Below are positions 1-5,262 of a DNA stretch of 6,650 nucleotides, piece after piece. Below the pieces are notes generated by a model. That model ran no database searches. It saw nothing but the letters and a program-made list of their open reading frames with translations, and had not been told where the DNA came from. Both the position numbers and the translations under genes were made by a program. The stretch comes from CAZJBP01 sp964544115 (GTDB lineage Bacteria; Verrucomicrobiota; Kiritimatiellia; UBA8416; JADHWI01), in NCBI GenBank assembly GCA_964544115.1, contig CAZJBP010000189.1, positions 1 through 6,650 on the forward strand, given 5' to 3'. Position 1 is the first letter of the stretch; each line of letters opens with the position of its first letter.

Positions 1-132
1 GGACGGCGGAATCGGCGCACAGTCGGACGTACCGCATCCGGCAGGCCGGCAGCGCAGGAAAACCCCCGCCACCAGAACCCCTGCAGCAGCCACGACAAGC
101 AACAGCAAAGGCGAAACCTTACCGCGCCTCAT
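1..132 (-). CDS. N-terminus of a membrane-anchored or secreted protein (truncated at window edge)
   Basis: The minus strand reads ATG at 132-130 followed by 44 open codons to the window edge, so only the N-terminus is present. The start is preceded by a purine-rich GGAGGAGT, a Shine-Dalgarno match at rather short spacing (about 3 nt from GGAGG). The peptide begins MRRGKVSP and continues with an uninterrupted hydrophobic stretch of Leu, Val, Ala and Gly at about residues 9-26. It then reads FLRCRPAGCGTSDCAP. This is the pattern of a signal peptide or N-terminal membrane anchor: positively charged n-region, hydrophobic core, no strong lipobox. Three cysteines (28, 33, 38) are evenly spaced just after the hydrophobic segment. 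The family cannot be recognised from 44 residues. The gene is transcribed away from the regulatory cluster. Confidence 0.6.
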   Translation of the reverse strand, partial: MRRGKVSPLLLLVVAAAGVLVAGVFLRCRPAGCGTSDCAPIPPS

Positions 133-199
133 ACTCCTCCGCAGAATTGGCGTCGCCGAGGACGCACCACAGGCCCTCGACTTCATGACGTAACGTGCC

Positions 200-228
200 A
201 AGTTAGCTACCCCTCCCTATCAATGCAA
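200..228 (-). promoter_or_regulatory. Possible sigma-70-like promoter for the left-edge gene
   Basis: On the minus strand TTGCAT (228-223) and TAACTT (205-200) are separated by exactly 17 nt. This would start transcription near 193, giving a leader of about 60 nt before the ATG at 132. The -35 matches four of six consensus bases and the -10 matches four of six, so this is a spacing-supported guess. Confidence 0.35.
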
Positions 229-287
229 GTCCGATCCCGATCATGCTGCAACCCTCGGCGGCGAGGGGTGTTGACGCCCGCCCCCCC

Positions 288-390
288 CTCGTCCTCGTCG
301 TTCTCGTCCTCGTCCTCGTCGTCGTCGTCGACCCCTTACTCGGATTTCGAGGACGAGGACCGTTCGCTGCGCTCACTGAGGACGAGGACG
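288..390. repeat. CTC/GTC microsatellite with two inverted GAGGAC arms
   Basis: Bases 288-329 are 14 consecutive triplets made of CTC and GTC, with a single GTT. Downstream lie two inverted copies of the same motif, CGAGGACGAGGAC at 348-360 and GAGGACGAGGACG at 378-390. Each is a perfect 13-bp complement of part of the left tract (306-318 and 305-317 respectively). The two right arms therefore compete for the same left arm, so alternative hairpins are possible. The tract reads as alternating Leu/Val in one + frame and alternating Asp/Glu on the other strand, which creates false open frames. Confidence 0.75.
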
Positions 391-407
391 ATCCAGTCCG
401 CGATTTC

Positions 408-507
408 CCTCTCGACTTGCGGGTTGTTGACAGGATTTTTAGGATTCTTCTGGAGTTTGGTTCGCCGCTGGAGCCTGTAATCCCGTCCATCCTGTTAATC
501 CTGTCCT
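408..507. repeat. Palindromic 100-bp intergenic element, copy 1
   Basis: This segment aligns without gaps to 521-620 at a fixed offset of 113 bp, with about 12 mismatches by eye (about 88% identity). The element is itself palindromic: an arm beginning GACAGGATT at 429-445 faces its near-complement ending AATCCTGTC at 489-505, with 14 of 17 positions pairing. It has no coding content and resembles REP/MITE-like intergenic repeats. Repeats built on ACAGGATTAACAGGAT occur in many GC-rich environmental bacterial genomes as far as I recall, but I cannot name a family. Confidence 0.75.
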
Positions 508-520
508 CCCACCATCTGGT

Positions 521-620
521 CCTCTCGCCTTGAGGGTTGTTGACAGGATTTGCAGGATTCTTCTGGGGCTTGGCTCTTCGCTGGAGCCGATAATCCCATC
601 CATCCTGTTAATCCTGTCCT
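521..620. repeat. Palindromic 100-bp intergenic element, copy 2
   Basis: This is the second copy of the element at 408-507, in the same orientation and separated from it by 13 bp. Its inverted arms are at 542-558 and 602-618 and pair at 15 of 17 positions. That is slightly better than copy 1, because TTT in the 5' arm is TGC here. Most differences between the copies fall in the loop, including TTCGCCGC versus CTCTTCGC, while the outer GACAGGATT and AATCCTGTC arms are identical. This is consistent with selection on, or recent spread through, the hairpin. Confidence 0.75.
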
Positions 621-686
621 ACCGCGCGCTCTGTAGGGCACGTTGCATGCCAAGGAATGGATACATCTCCTAACCATCACTTCTGT

Positions 687-709
687 AGATACTTGAGATA
701 CTTATCTTG
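687..709. promoter_or_regulatory. AGATACTT direct repeat with overlapping palindrome, possible operator
   Basis: AGATACTT occurs at 687-694 and again at 696-703, 9 bp apart. The second copy overlaps a perfect palindrome AGATA-CT-TATCT (696-707). The cluster sits about 15-35 bp upstream of the -35 box of the following promoter, where activators usually bind. It is AT-rich against a GC-rich background. The factor is unknown, and regulatory function is inferred only from position and symmetry. Confidence 0.35.
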
Positions 710-723
710 ATTGGCGATCACGT

Positions 724-759
724 TTGACCGCTGAATGCATTGCGCGTATAATGCGCGCA
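724..759 (+). promoter_or_regulatory. Strong sigma-70-like promoter of the AAA+ regulator gene, -10 inside an inverted repeat
   Basis: TTGACC (724-729) and a perfect TATAAT (747-752) are separated by 17 nt, close to the ideal housekeeping promoter. Transcription should start near 759, leaving a leader of about 27 nt. The -10 box lies inside an inverted repeat, TGCGCG at 741-746 and CGCGCA at 754-759. A dimeric repressor bound there would occlude the polymerase, so autoregulation or repression is plausible but unproven. Confidence 0.75.
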
Positions 760-785
760 TGAGAATTGAATAAGGCGTTCATCTG

Positions 786-3143
786 ATGGCTGAGGCTCAA
801 AATTCATATTCCAAGCGGGCACATCCGGTGGTTGACCGGTTTGTGACGACCGACCTGCCGCTGCTCGACATCATCAAGTCGACGGCGGCGCCCGATTCGT
901 CGGTCACCACGGCGGCGCTGGCAATGGAGGAGAGCCTGGCCGGCCGCCGGTTGGCGCGGGACGCGATCCGGTTGGCGCAGGTCGTGCCGGTGAAAGACAG
1001 CGACCCGGAGCTGATGATCTTGCTGCTGGCCGCCTGGGCTGCGCTGAACTGCCGCATCGGGAGGCCTGCCGACGCCGAGGCGCTTTTGCATCAGGCGCGG
1101 GGGATGGTGGCGGACGGGACGCACCCGGAAGTTCTGGCCCGGCTGACCGAAAGTGAAAGCATGCTGGCCGACAGCGTGGGGGACCGGGCCCGGCAGGAGA
1201 AGCTGCTGGCGGCCGCCGTGGCCCTGTTGCCCAGCTTCTCGCCGCGCCGCAAGTTCTACCTCTGGCGGCATGCGCTGGTCCTGGCCCTGCAGGGGCGGGG
1301 CGTGGAGGCCGAGCCTTGGATCAAGGATCTTGTCTGGCAGTGTAATTCGCGCTTCCGCGCAGAACGCGTGCACCTGCTGCAGTTCGTCAACGCCGTCGAG
1401 ACCGGACAGGTTCGGGAGGCCGCGCTCCTGCTGCCACAGGCGGAACCGGCGGCAGGCCTTCTGTATGACGCAACACGCCTTTCCATAAACGGTTACGCTC
1501 GTTTGCTGGCCCTGATGCAGGGCCAGTCCGAGCCTCCCGACCCGGCCTCACCGAGGCCGGGCGACGAGATGGTGCGGGTGGCGGCCGAGCTGGTAAAGGG
1601 CAACACCGTCGAAGCCCTCAGGATTGCCCGCATGGAGGCCGACCGGATGGGGGCGCTCTTCGGGGGCGGTTTCCCGGGGTTCAACCTGATCCGCGCCGAG
1701 CTGGCGGCCGGCAACGGGGTGGCGGCGGGGCGGCTTCTGAGTATGCGGCAGGCGCGAGGCAACCGGCATGTTCTGGACAACTTCCTGTCCGCGCGCGTGG
1801 AGCGGCTGGCGGGCAACCGGCGGCAGGCGGGCCGGCTGTTCGCCGCCGCCATCCGCGAGGTGGACCGCCTCCGGGCGCGCGGGCGCCTGGATTTCGAACT
1901 CCGCCTGGCCTGCGAGATCTCCCCGGCTGACATCGTCCAGATGGCCCGCTCGGCCGATGAGGCCAGCGCAGCCGATGAGGGCGAGCGCGGGGGAGAACCC
2001 GCGACCGCGACCCAGGCTGCGGCGCCCGTGCTGGTGCTCGGGCGGAGCCCGCAGATGGTGGAAGTGCGGCGAACCATCCGCCGCTTCGCGGACCTCGACG
2101 CCCCGGTGCTGATTACGGGCGAGACGGGTGTTGGTAAAGACCTTGTGGCCAAGGCAATACACCATGCCAGTCAGCGCAGGAACGCCGCGTTTACGGCCGT
2201 CAACTGCGGGTCGATCGCGGAGACCCTGCTGGAGTCGGAACTGTTCGGGCACGAGAAGGGCGCCTTCACCGGCGCCGAGAAGACCACCGAGGGGCTGTTC
2301 GCCGCCACCGGCGAGGGCACCATTCTGCTGGACGAAATCGGCGACATTTCACCGCGCCTCCAGGGCGCGCTGCTGCGCGTGCTGGAAACCGGGGAGATCC
2401 GCGCGGTCGGCAGCACGCAGACCCGGCAGATCCGCTGCCGCATTCTGGCGGCGACCAACGCCGCGCTCGGCGCGATTTCCGAAGCCGGCCGGTTCCGGCA
2501 GGACCTGCTGTTCCGCCTGCAGCGGTTGGAGCTGAACATCCCGCCGCTGCGCGACCGGCGCGACGACATCCTCCTGCTCGCCCGCCACTACCTGGACCTC
2601 GGCCGCCCGATCGGCGTGCATGCCGACCTCTCTGCGGCGCTGCGAAACCGGATCCGCGCCTACGACTGGCCCGGCAACGTGCGCGAACTCCGCAACGTGA
2701 TCGAGCGCATGCGCATGCTCCATTCGGACAAGATCTCGTACGACATCGGGGATCTGGACCTGAAGTTTCAGACGCCCCTCGAAGAGGCTGAGGCAGCGCC
2801 CCCGGCGGCGGCGCACAACGAGGCGCCTCCTGTCGCCCGGCGCACCAGCGGCGAGACGGCTCCAGCGGCCCCCGGGCGGTCCGTCGCCCCGAAGACGACC
2901 GACGACGTGGCCGCGTGGCTGCGCGAGGGCGCTTCCCCTCTGCGGCGGCTGGAGCGCCTGCGCGACCTGTTCCGCACCCACCGGCGCCTGACGCGCGCCG
3001 AGATCATGGCGCTGATGGGCCTCTCCGCCAACACCGCCACGAAGTATCTCCAGCTCCTATGCCGCGAGGGCGGGATCCGCCGCGTCGAGCCCAGCGCATC
3101 GACCCGATCGCACTATTTTGAGATAGACGTCAGGAGTCAGTAG
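786..3143 (+). CDS. Sigma-54 activator-type AAA+ transcriptional regulator with TPR-like N-terminus and C-terminal winged helix
   Basis: The 785-aa protein should use ATP hydrolysis to remodel sigma-54 RNA polymerase at target promoters. Residues 1-400 lack a receiver, PAS or GAF signature. They are helix-rich with degenerate TPR-like stretches (about 81-108 and 333-362), suggesting a protein- or ligand-binding solenoid. The AAA+ core (about 415-650) is complete: Walker A GETGVGKD 445-452, GAFTGA 492-497, Walker B with DE 516-517, sensor I ATN 556-558, arginine-finger region RFRQDLLFRL 569-578, and sensor II WPGNVREL 628-635. A Pro/Ala-rich linker (about 662-705) leads to residues 715-780, which read like a winged helix (LTRAEIMALMGLSANTATKY, then GGIRRVEP and a hydrophobic strand). 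The usual Fis-type helix-turn-helix is not seen. The ATG at 786 follows a near-consensus promoter and a weak AAGG ribosome site at 772-775. The last codons and stop lie inside a heptamer repeat. The AAA+ call is firm; the N- and C-terminal assignments are by eye. Confidence 0.9.
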   Translation: MAEAQNSYSKRAHPVVDRFVTTDLPLLDIIKSTAAPDSSVTTAALAMEESLAGRRLARDAIRLAQVVPVKDSDPELMILLLAAWAALNCRIGRPADAEALLHQARGMVADGTHPEVLARLTESESMLADSVGDRARQEKLLAAAVALLPSFSPRRKFYLWRHALVLALQGRGVEAEPWIKDLVWQCNSRFRAERVHLLQFVNAVETGQVREAALLLPQAEPAAGLLYDATRLSINGYARLLALMQGQSEPPDPASPRPGDEMVRVAAELVKGNTVEALRIARMEADRMGALFGGGFPGFNLIRAELAAGNGVAAGRLLSMRQARGNRHVLDNFLSARVERLAGNRRQAGRLFAAAIREVDRLRARGRLDFELRLACEISPADIVQMARSADEASAADEGERGGEPATATQAAAPVLVLGRSPQMVEVRRTIRRFADLDAPVLITGETGVGKDLVAKAIHHASQRRNAAFTAVNCGSIAETLLESELFGHEKGAFTGAEKTTEGLFAATGEGTILLDEIGDISPRLQGALLRVLETGEIRAVGSTQTRQIRCRILAATNAALGAISEAGRFRQDLLFRLQRLELNIPPLRDRRDDILLLARHYLDLGRPIGVHADLSAALRNRIRAYDWPGNVRELRNVIERMRMLHSDKISYDIGDLDLKFQTPLEEAEAAPPAAAHNEAPPVARRTSGETAPAAPGRSVAPKTTDDVAAWLREGASPLRRLERLRDLFRTHRRLTRAEIMALMGLSANTATKYLQLLCREGGIRRVEPSASTRSHYFEIDVRSQ

Positions 3144-3172
3144 GCAGAATTCAGGAGTCAGAATTCAGAATG
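3131..3172 (+). repeat. Short heptamer array (6 units, CAGNANN) overlapping the regulator's stop codon
   Basis: Six tandem 7-mers read CAGGAGT, CAGTAGG, CAGAATT, CAGGAGT, CAGAATT, CAGAATG. The first two encode the last codons of the regulator (Arg-Ser-Gln) and its TAG stop at 3141-3143. The units run in the opposite orientation to the long array at 3215-3473, so the two blocks are inverted relative to each other across a spacer of about 42 bp. CAGGAGTCAG here can pair with CTCCTGA-type sequence in the long array. Confidence 0.85.
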
Positions 3173-3214
3173 CGCTACGAACTGCGTGGCCGTCGCCTGT
3201 CTTCCGCCCTCAGT

Positions 3215-3473
3215 CTCCTGCCTCCTGACTTCTGGCTTCTGGCTCCTGGCTCCTGCCCCCTGACTTCTGCCTCCTGACTTCCGTCTCCTGGCTTCTGACT
3301 TCTGACTTCTGGCTCCTGCCTCCTGACTTCTGTCTCCTGACTTCTGGCTCCTGGCTTCTGGCTCCTGGCTTCTGCCTCCTGGCTTCTGTCTCCTGGCTCC
3401 TGTCTCCTGACTTCTGGCTTCTGGCTCCTGTCTCCTGGCTCCTGCCTCCTGACTTCTGTCTCCTGGCTCCTGC
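3215..3473 (-). repeat. Long heptanucleotide tandem array, 37 units of CTYCTGN (CAGRAGN on the minus strand)
   Basis: Thirty-seven uninterrupted 7-mers can be laid out without a gap. Thirty-five fit CTYCTGN exactly. Unit 7 (3257-3263, CCCCTGA) and unit 10 (3278-3284, CTTCCGT) each have one further change. Degenerate units extend leftward to about 3194. Variation is confined almost entirely to positions 3 (T or C) and 7 (any base), and the two are linked: position 7 = A is always followed by CTT (9 of 9), position 7 = T or C is always followed by C at position 3 (13 of 13), and G is followed by either. The array has no stop codons on the minus strand, so the 133-codon open frame there (3175-3576) is an artefact. 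Heptamer families of this kind are dispersed in cyanobacteria and other environmental bacteria; the function is unknown. Confidence 0.9.
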
Positions 3474-3486
3474 CCCTCAAATTGCC

Positions 3487-3515
3487 TTGTTTCGTGTCGC
3501 CGGCGTTTCTAGAAT
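3487..3515 (+). promoter_or_regulatory. Probable promoter of the kinase-receiver operon
   Basis: TTGTTT (3487-3492) and TAGAAT (3510-3515, five of six consensus bases) are separated by exactly 17 nt. A start near 3522 would leave a leader of about 43 nt to the ATG at 3565. The -35 begins 13 bp after the last heptamer, so the array directly abuts the promoter. The -35 is weak, so activation or low basal expression is likely. Confidence 0.45.
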
Positions 3516-3564
3516 TTAGCCCTCCCACGTGGGGCGAGTGCAACGCGTGGTGGGGCGAGAGGTT

Positions 3565-5262
3565 ATGAGCGAACATCTGCTGCCCGCGCTGGTCGCCGTT
3601 CTGGCCGTGGTGTCGGTCGGCCTTCTGCTGACGTTAATCCGTCTATCCATTCGCAGCGCAGCCGCGCGGCGCAAGCTCGTCGGCTTGAACGACCTGCTGC
3701 GCACGGTCCAGCCGGCGCTGTTCTTCACCGTCGACAGCGCCTCCGCCAGCCGGCCGCTGCGGTACGTCAGCGCCGGGGCGGCGGCGGCGCTGGGACGGTC
3801 GGCCGAGGATCTGACGGGGAACCCGATCCGGATGTTTGTGCGTCGCGGGGACACATCGGCCATCCAGCATCTGATGGATTCGGTCACAACCACCGGGCGT
3901 CCGGCCTTGATCGAAACGGCGCTGATGCGCGCGGACGGCAGCGAACTGCCGGTGCTGATGTCGGTCTATCCCGCCGGCCAGGGGGGGCAGGGCCGGGACA
4001 TGCTCATCGCGGCGGTCGACAGCGCCGGGCGCAATCGCTCCGGGGACGAGGCGCGGCGCGCGCTGCTGCAGCAGACCCATTCCGAGAAGCTCAGGAGCCT
4101 TGAAATCCTGGCGGGGGGCGTGGCCCACGATTTCAACAACCTCCTGGTGGGCGTGCTCGGCACCGCCGACCTCGCCCTGATGGACCTTTCGCCCCTGTCG
4201 CCCGCGCGGGGCAGCATCGAGGCGATCAAGGCGGCGGCCGTTCAGGCCTCCGAGCTGACGCGCCAGATGCTGTCCTACTCGGGCCGGGGCCACTTCCTGG
4301 TCGAGCGGATCGACCTGAACGCGACGCTCCGGAGTATGGCGCCGCTGCTGAAGGCCTCGGTCGGGGGGAAGGTCTCCGTGCGCTACCGTCTGGCCGACGA
4401 CCTGCCGCCGATCGAGGCGGACGTGACCCAGATCCGTCAGTTGCTGGTGAGCCTGACGACGAACGCATCCGACTCGATCGGCAACCGGACCGGCGAGGTG
4501 GCCGTGCGCACCCACGCCATGAGGGCCACCCGTAGCGATCTGGCCGCCATGTACGTGGATGAGGACTTGCCCGAAGGCGAATACGTTTGCCTGGAAGTTT
4601 CGGACGACGGCTGTGGCATGGACGCGGAGAGCCAGGCGCGGGTGTTCGACCCGTTCTTCTCGACAAAGACCTACGGGCGCGGCTTCGGGCTGGCCACCGT
4701 GCTCAGCATCGTGCGCGGCCATAAGGGCGCTATCCGCGTGGACAGCACGGTCGGAAAGGGAACCTCCTTCACCATGCTCTTCCCGGCGTCCGAGCGCGAC
4801 CGTAGGGCGGCGGGAACGCCCGCGCCGGAAGAGGATAGCGGCGCGGCGGCGGTATCCGGAACCGTGCTGGTGATCGACGATGACGCGTCCGTTCGGCAAG
4901 TGACCGAGGGCATGCTCTCGCGGATGGGGGCCCGGGTGCTGAAAGCCGAGTCGGGCGCCAAGGGCGTCGAACTCCTCCGGGAGCACGGCGAAGCCGTCGA
5001 TCTCATCCTCTTGAACATGACCATGCCGGGCATGAGCGGGCTTGAGACCGTACGCTTGCTGCGCGCCGTGCGGCCGGACGTGAAGGTCGTCCTGTGCACG
5101 GGCTACGGGGAAAGAGCCACCCGCGAGACCTTCCGGGACGAGGGCCTCACGGGATATCTGCAAAAGCCGTTTCTGGCCGCGGATCTGAATCTGCTGCTCC
5201 GCCGGGTTCTGGGTCGTCCGCGCAGCCTTACGGAACGGAGCGACGCGGAGGAACAGCCATGA
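3565..5262 (+). CDS. PAS hybrid sensor histidine kinase with a degenerate (Asp-to-Asn) receiver
   Basis: The 565-aa protein should sense a signal, autophosphorylate on histidine and pass the phosphate on. One membrane helix (about 5-26) leads into a PAS-like domain (about 43-153). The dimerisation/phosphoacceptor region has GGVAHDFNNLL with His188. The ATP-binding domain keeps the N-box (TNASDSI, Asn300), G1 (SDDGCGM, Asp348), F-box (VFDPFFSTK) and G2 (GRGFGLATV). A receiver follows (about 432-550) with acidic residues 438-440, Thr512 and Lys534, but the phosphoacceptor position is Asn484 (codon AAC, 5014-5016) in LLNMTMPGMSG. The fused receiver should therefore not be phosphorylatable. I chose ATG 3565, which has GAGAGG just upstream and an immediate membrane helix. 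An in-frame GTG at 3529 would add 12 residues without a ribosome site. The stop overlaps the next start (ATGA), indicating translational coupling. With so little sequence before the helix, the PAS domain is probably cytoplasmic. Confidence 0.92.
   Translation: MSEHLLPALVAVLAVVSVGLLLTLIRLSIRSAAARRKLVGLNDLLRTVQPALFFTVDSASASRPLRYVSAGAAAALGRSAEDLTGNPIRMFVRRGDTSAIQHLMDSVTTTGRPALIETALMRADGSELPVLMSVYPAGQGGQGRDMLIAAVDSAGRNRSGDEARRALLQQTHSEKLRSLEILAGGVAHDFNNLLVGVLGTADLALMDLSPLSPARGSIEAIKAAAVQASELTRQMLSYSGRGHFLVERIDLNATLRSMAPLLKASVGGKVSVRYRLADDLPPIEADVTQIRQLLVSLTTNASDSIGNRTGEVAVRTHAMRATRSDLAAMYVDEDLPEGEYVCLEVSDDGCGMDAESQARVFDPFFSTKTYGRGFGLATVLSIVRGHKGAIRVDSTVGKGTSFTMLFPASERDRRAAGTPAPEEDSGAAAVSGTVLVIDDDASVRQVTEGMLSRMGARVLKAESGAKGVELLREHGEAVDLILLNMTMPGMSGLETVRLLRAVRPDVKVVLCTGYGERATRETFRDEGLTGYLQKPFLAADLNLLLRRVLGRPRSLTERSDAEEQP
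5247..5253 (+). promoter_or_regulatory. Consensus ribosome binding site GGAGGAA that fixes the response regulator start
   Basis: GGAGGAA lies within the last codons of the kinase gene, with 7 nt between GGAGG and the ATG at 5259. It decides for this ATG over an in-frame GTG at 5094, which would embed 55 unlikely residues (Gly, Ser, Arg and Pro-rich) overlapping the kinase reading frame. Confidence 0.8.

Larger units (their letters stand above)
133..785. other. Repeat-rich non-coding spacer
   Basis: No credible gene is seen in this 653-base spacer between two divergently transcribed genes. The open frames over it are by-products of low-complexity repeats: Leu-Val, Ser or Asp-Glu runs arise from the CTC/GTC tract in different frames. 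It holds, in order, a possible minus-strand promoter, a CTC/GTC microsatellite with inverted GAGGAC arms, two copies of a 100-bp palindromic element, a small cluster of AGATACTT repeats, and a strong + strand promoter. Bases 621-686 show nothing recognisable. Confidence 0.7.
3144..3564. other. Heptamer-repeat spacer between the regulator and kinase genes
   Basis: This 421-base non-coding spacer consists mainly of the two opposed heptamer blocks. It also contains about 42 bp of degenerate sequence between them (3173-3214), a likely promoter just downstream of the array, and a 10-bp direct repeat GTGGGGCGAG (3529-3538 and 3550-3559, 21 bp apart) just before the kinase start. No T-tracted intrinsic terminator is seen after the regulator. 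The inverted heptamer blocks could form structure in the transcript. Confidence 0.65.

Noticed and set aside
184..201. TTGGCACG on the minus strand, a perfect -24 element of a sigma-54 promoter, upstream of the left-edge gene
   Set aside because: The -12 position has CA where the invariant GC should be, so GG-N10-GC is not met.
203..533. Overlapping open frames on both strands with Ser-, Leu/Val- or Thr/Arg-rich products
   Set aside because: All derive from the CTC/GTC triplet tract and the palindromic element, with no domain, no ribosome site and frame-dependent low complexity.
712..729. TTGGCGATCACGTTTGACC as a sigma-54 promoter for the AAA+ regulator
   Set aside because: There is no GC ten bases after the GG, and the overlapping sigma-70-type match is far better.
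3131..3473. CRISPR array
   Set aside because: Units are 7 bp with no unique spacers and no repeat-spacer alternation.
3175..3576. 133-codon open frame on the minus strand with a Gln/Glu/Lys/Pro/Arg-rich repetitive product
   Set aside because: It is the CAGRAGN heptamer array read through. The unit contains no stop in any phase on that strand, so openness is automatic. There is no ribosome site or non-repetitive core.
5094..5258. 55-residue N-terminal extension of the first stand-alone receiver starting at GTG 5094
   Set aside because: It lies wholly inside the kinase reading frame, has a disordered shadow-like composition, and the consensus ribosome site favours ATG 5259.
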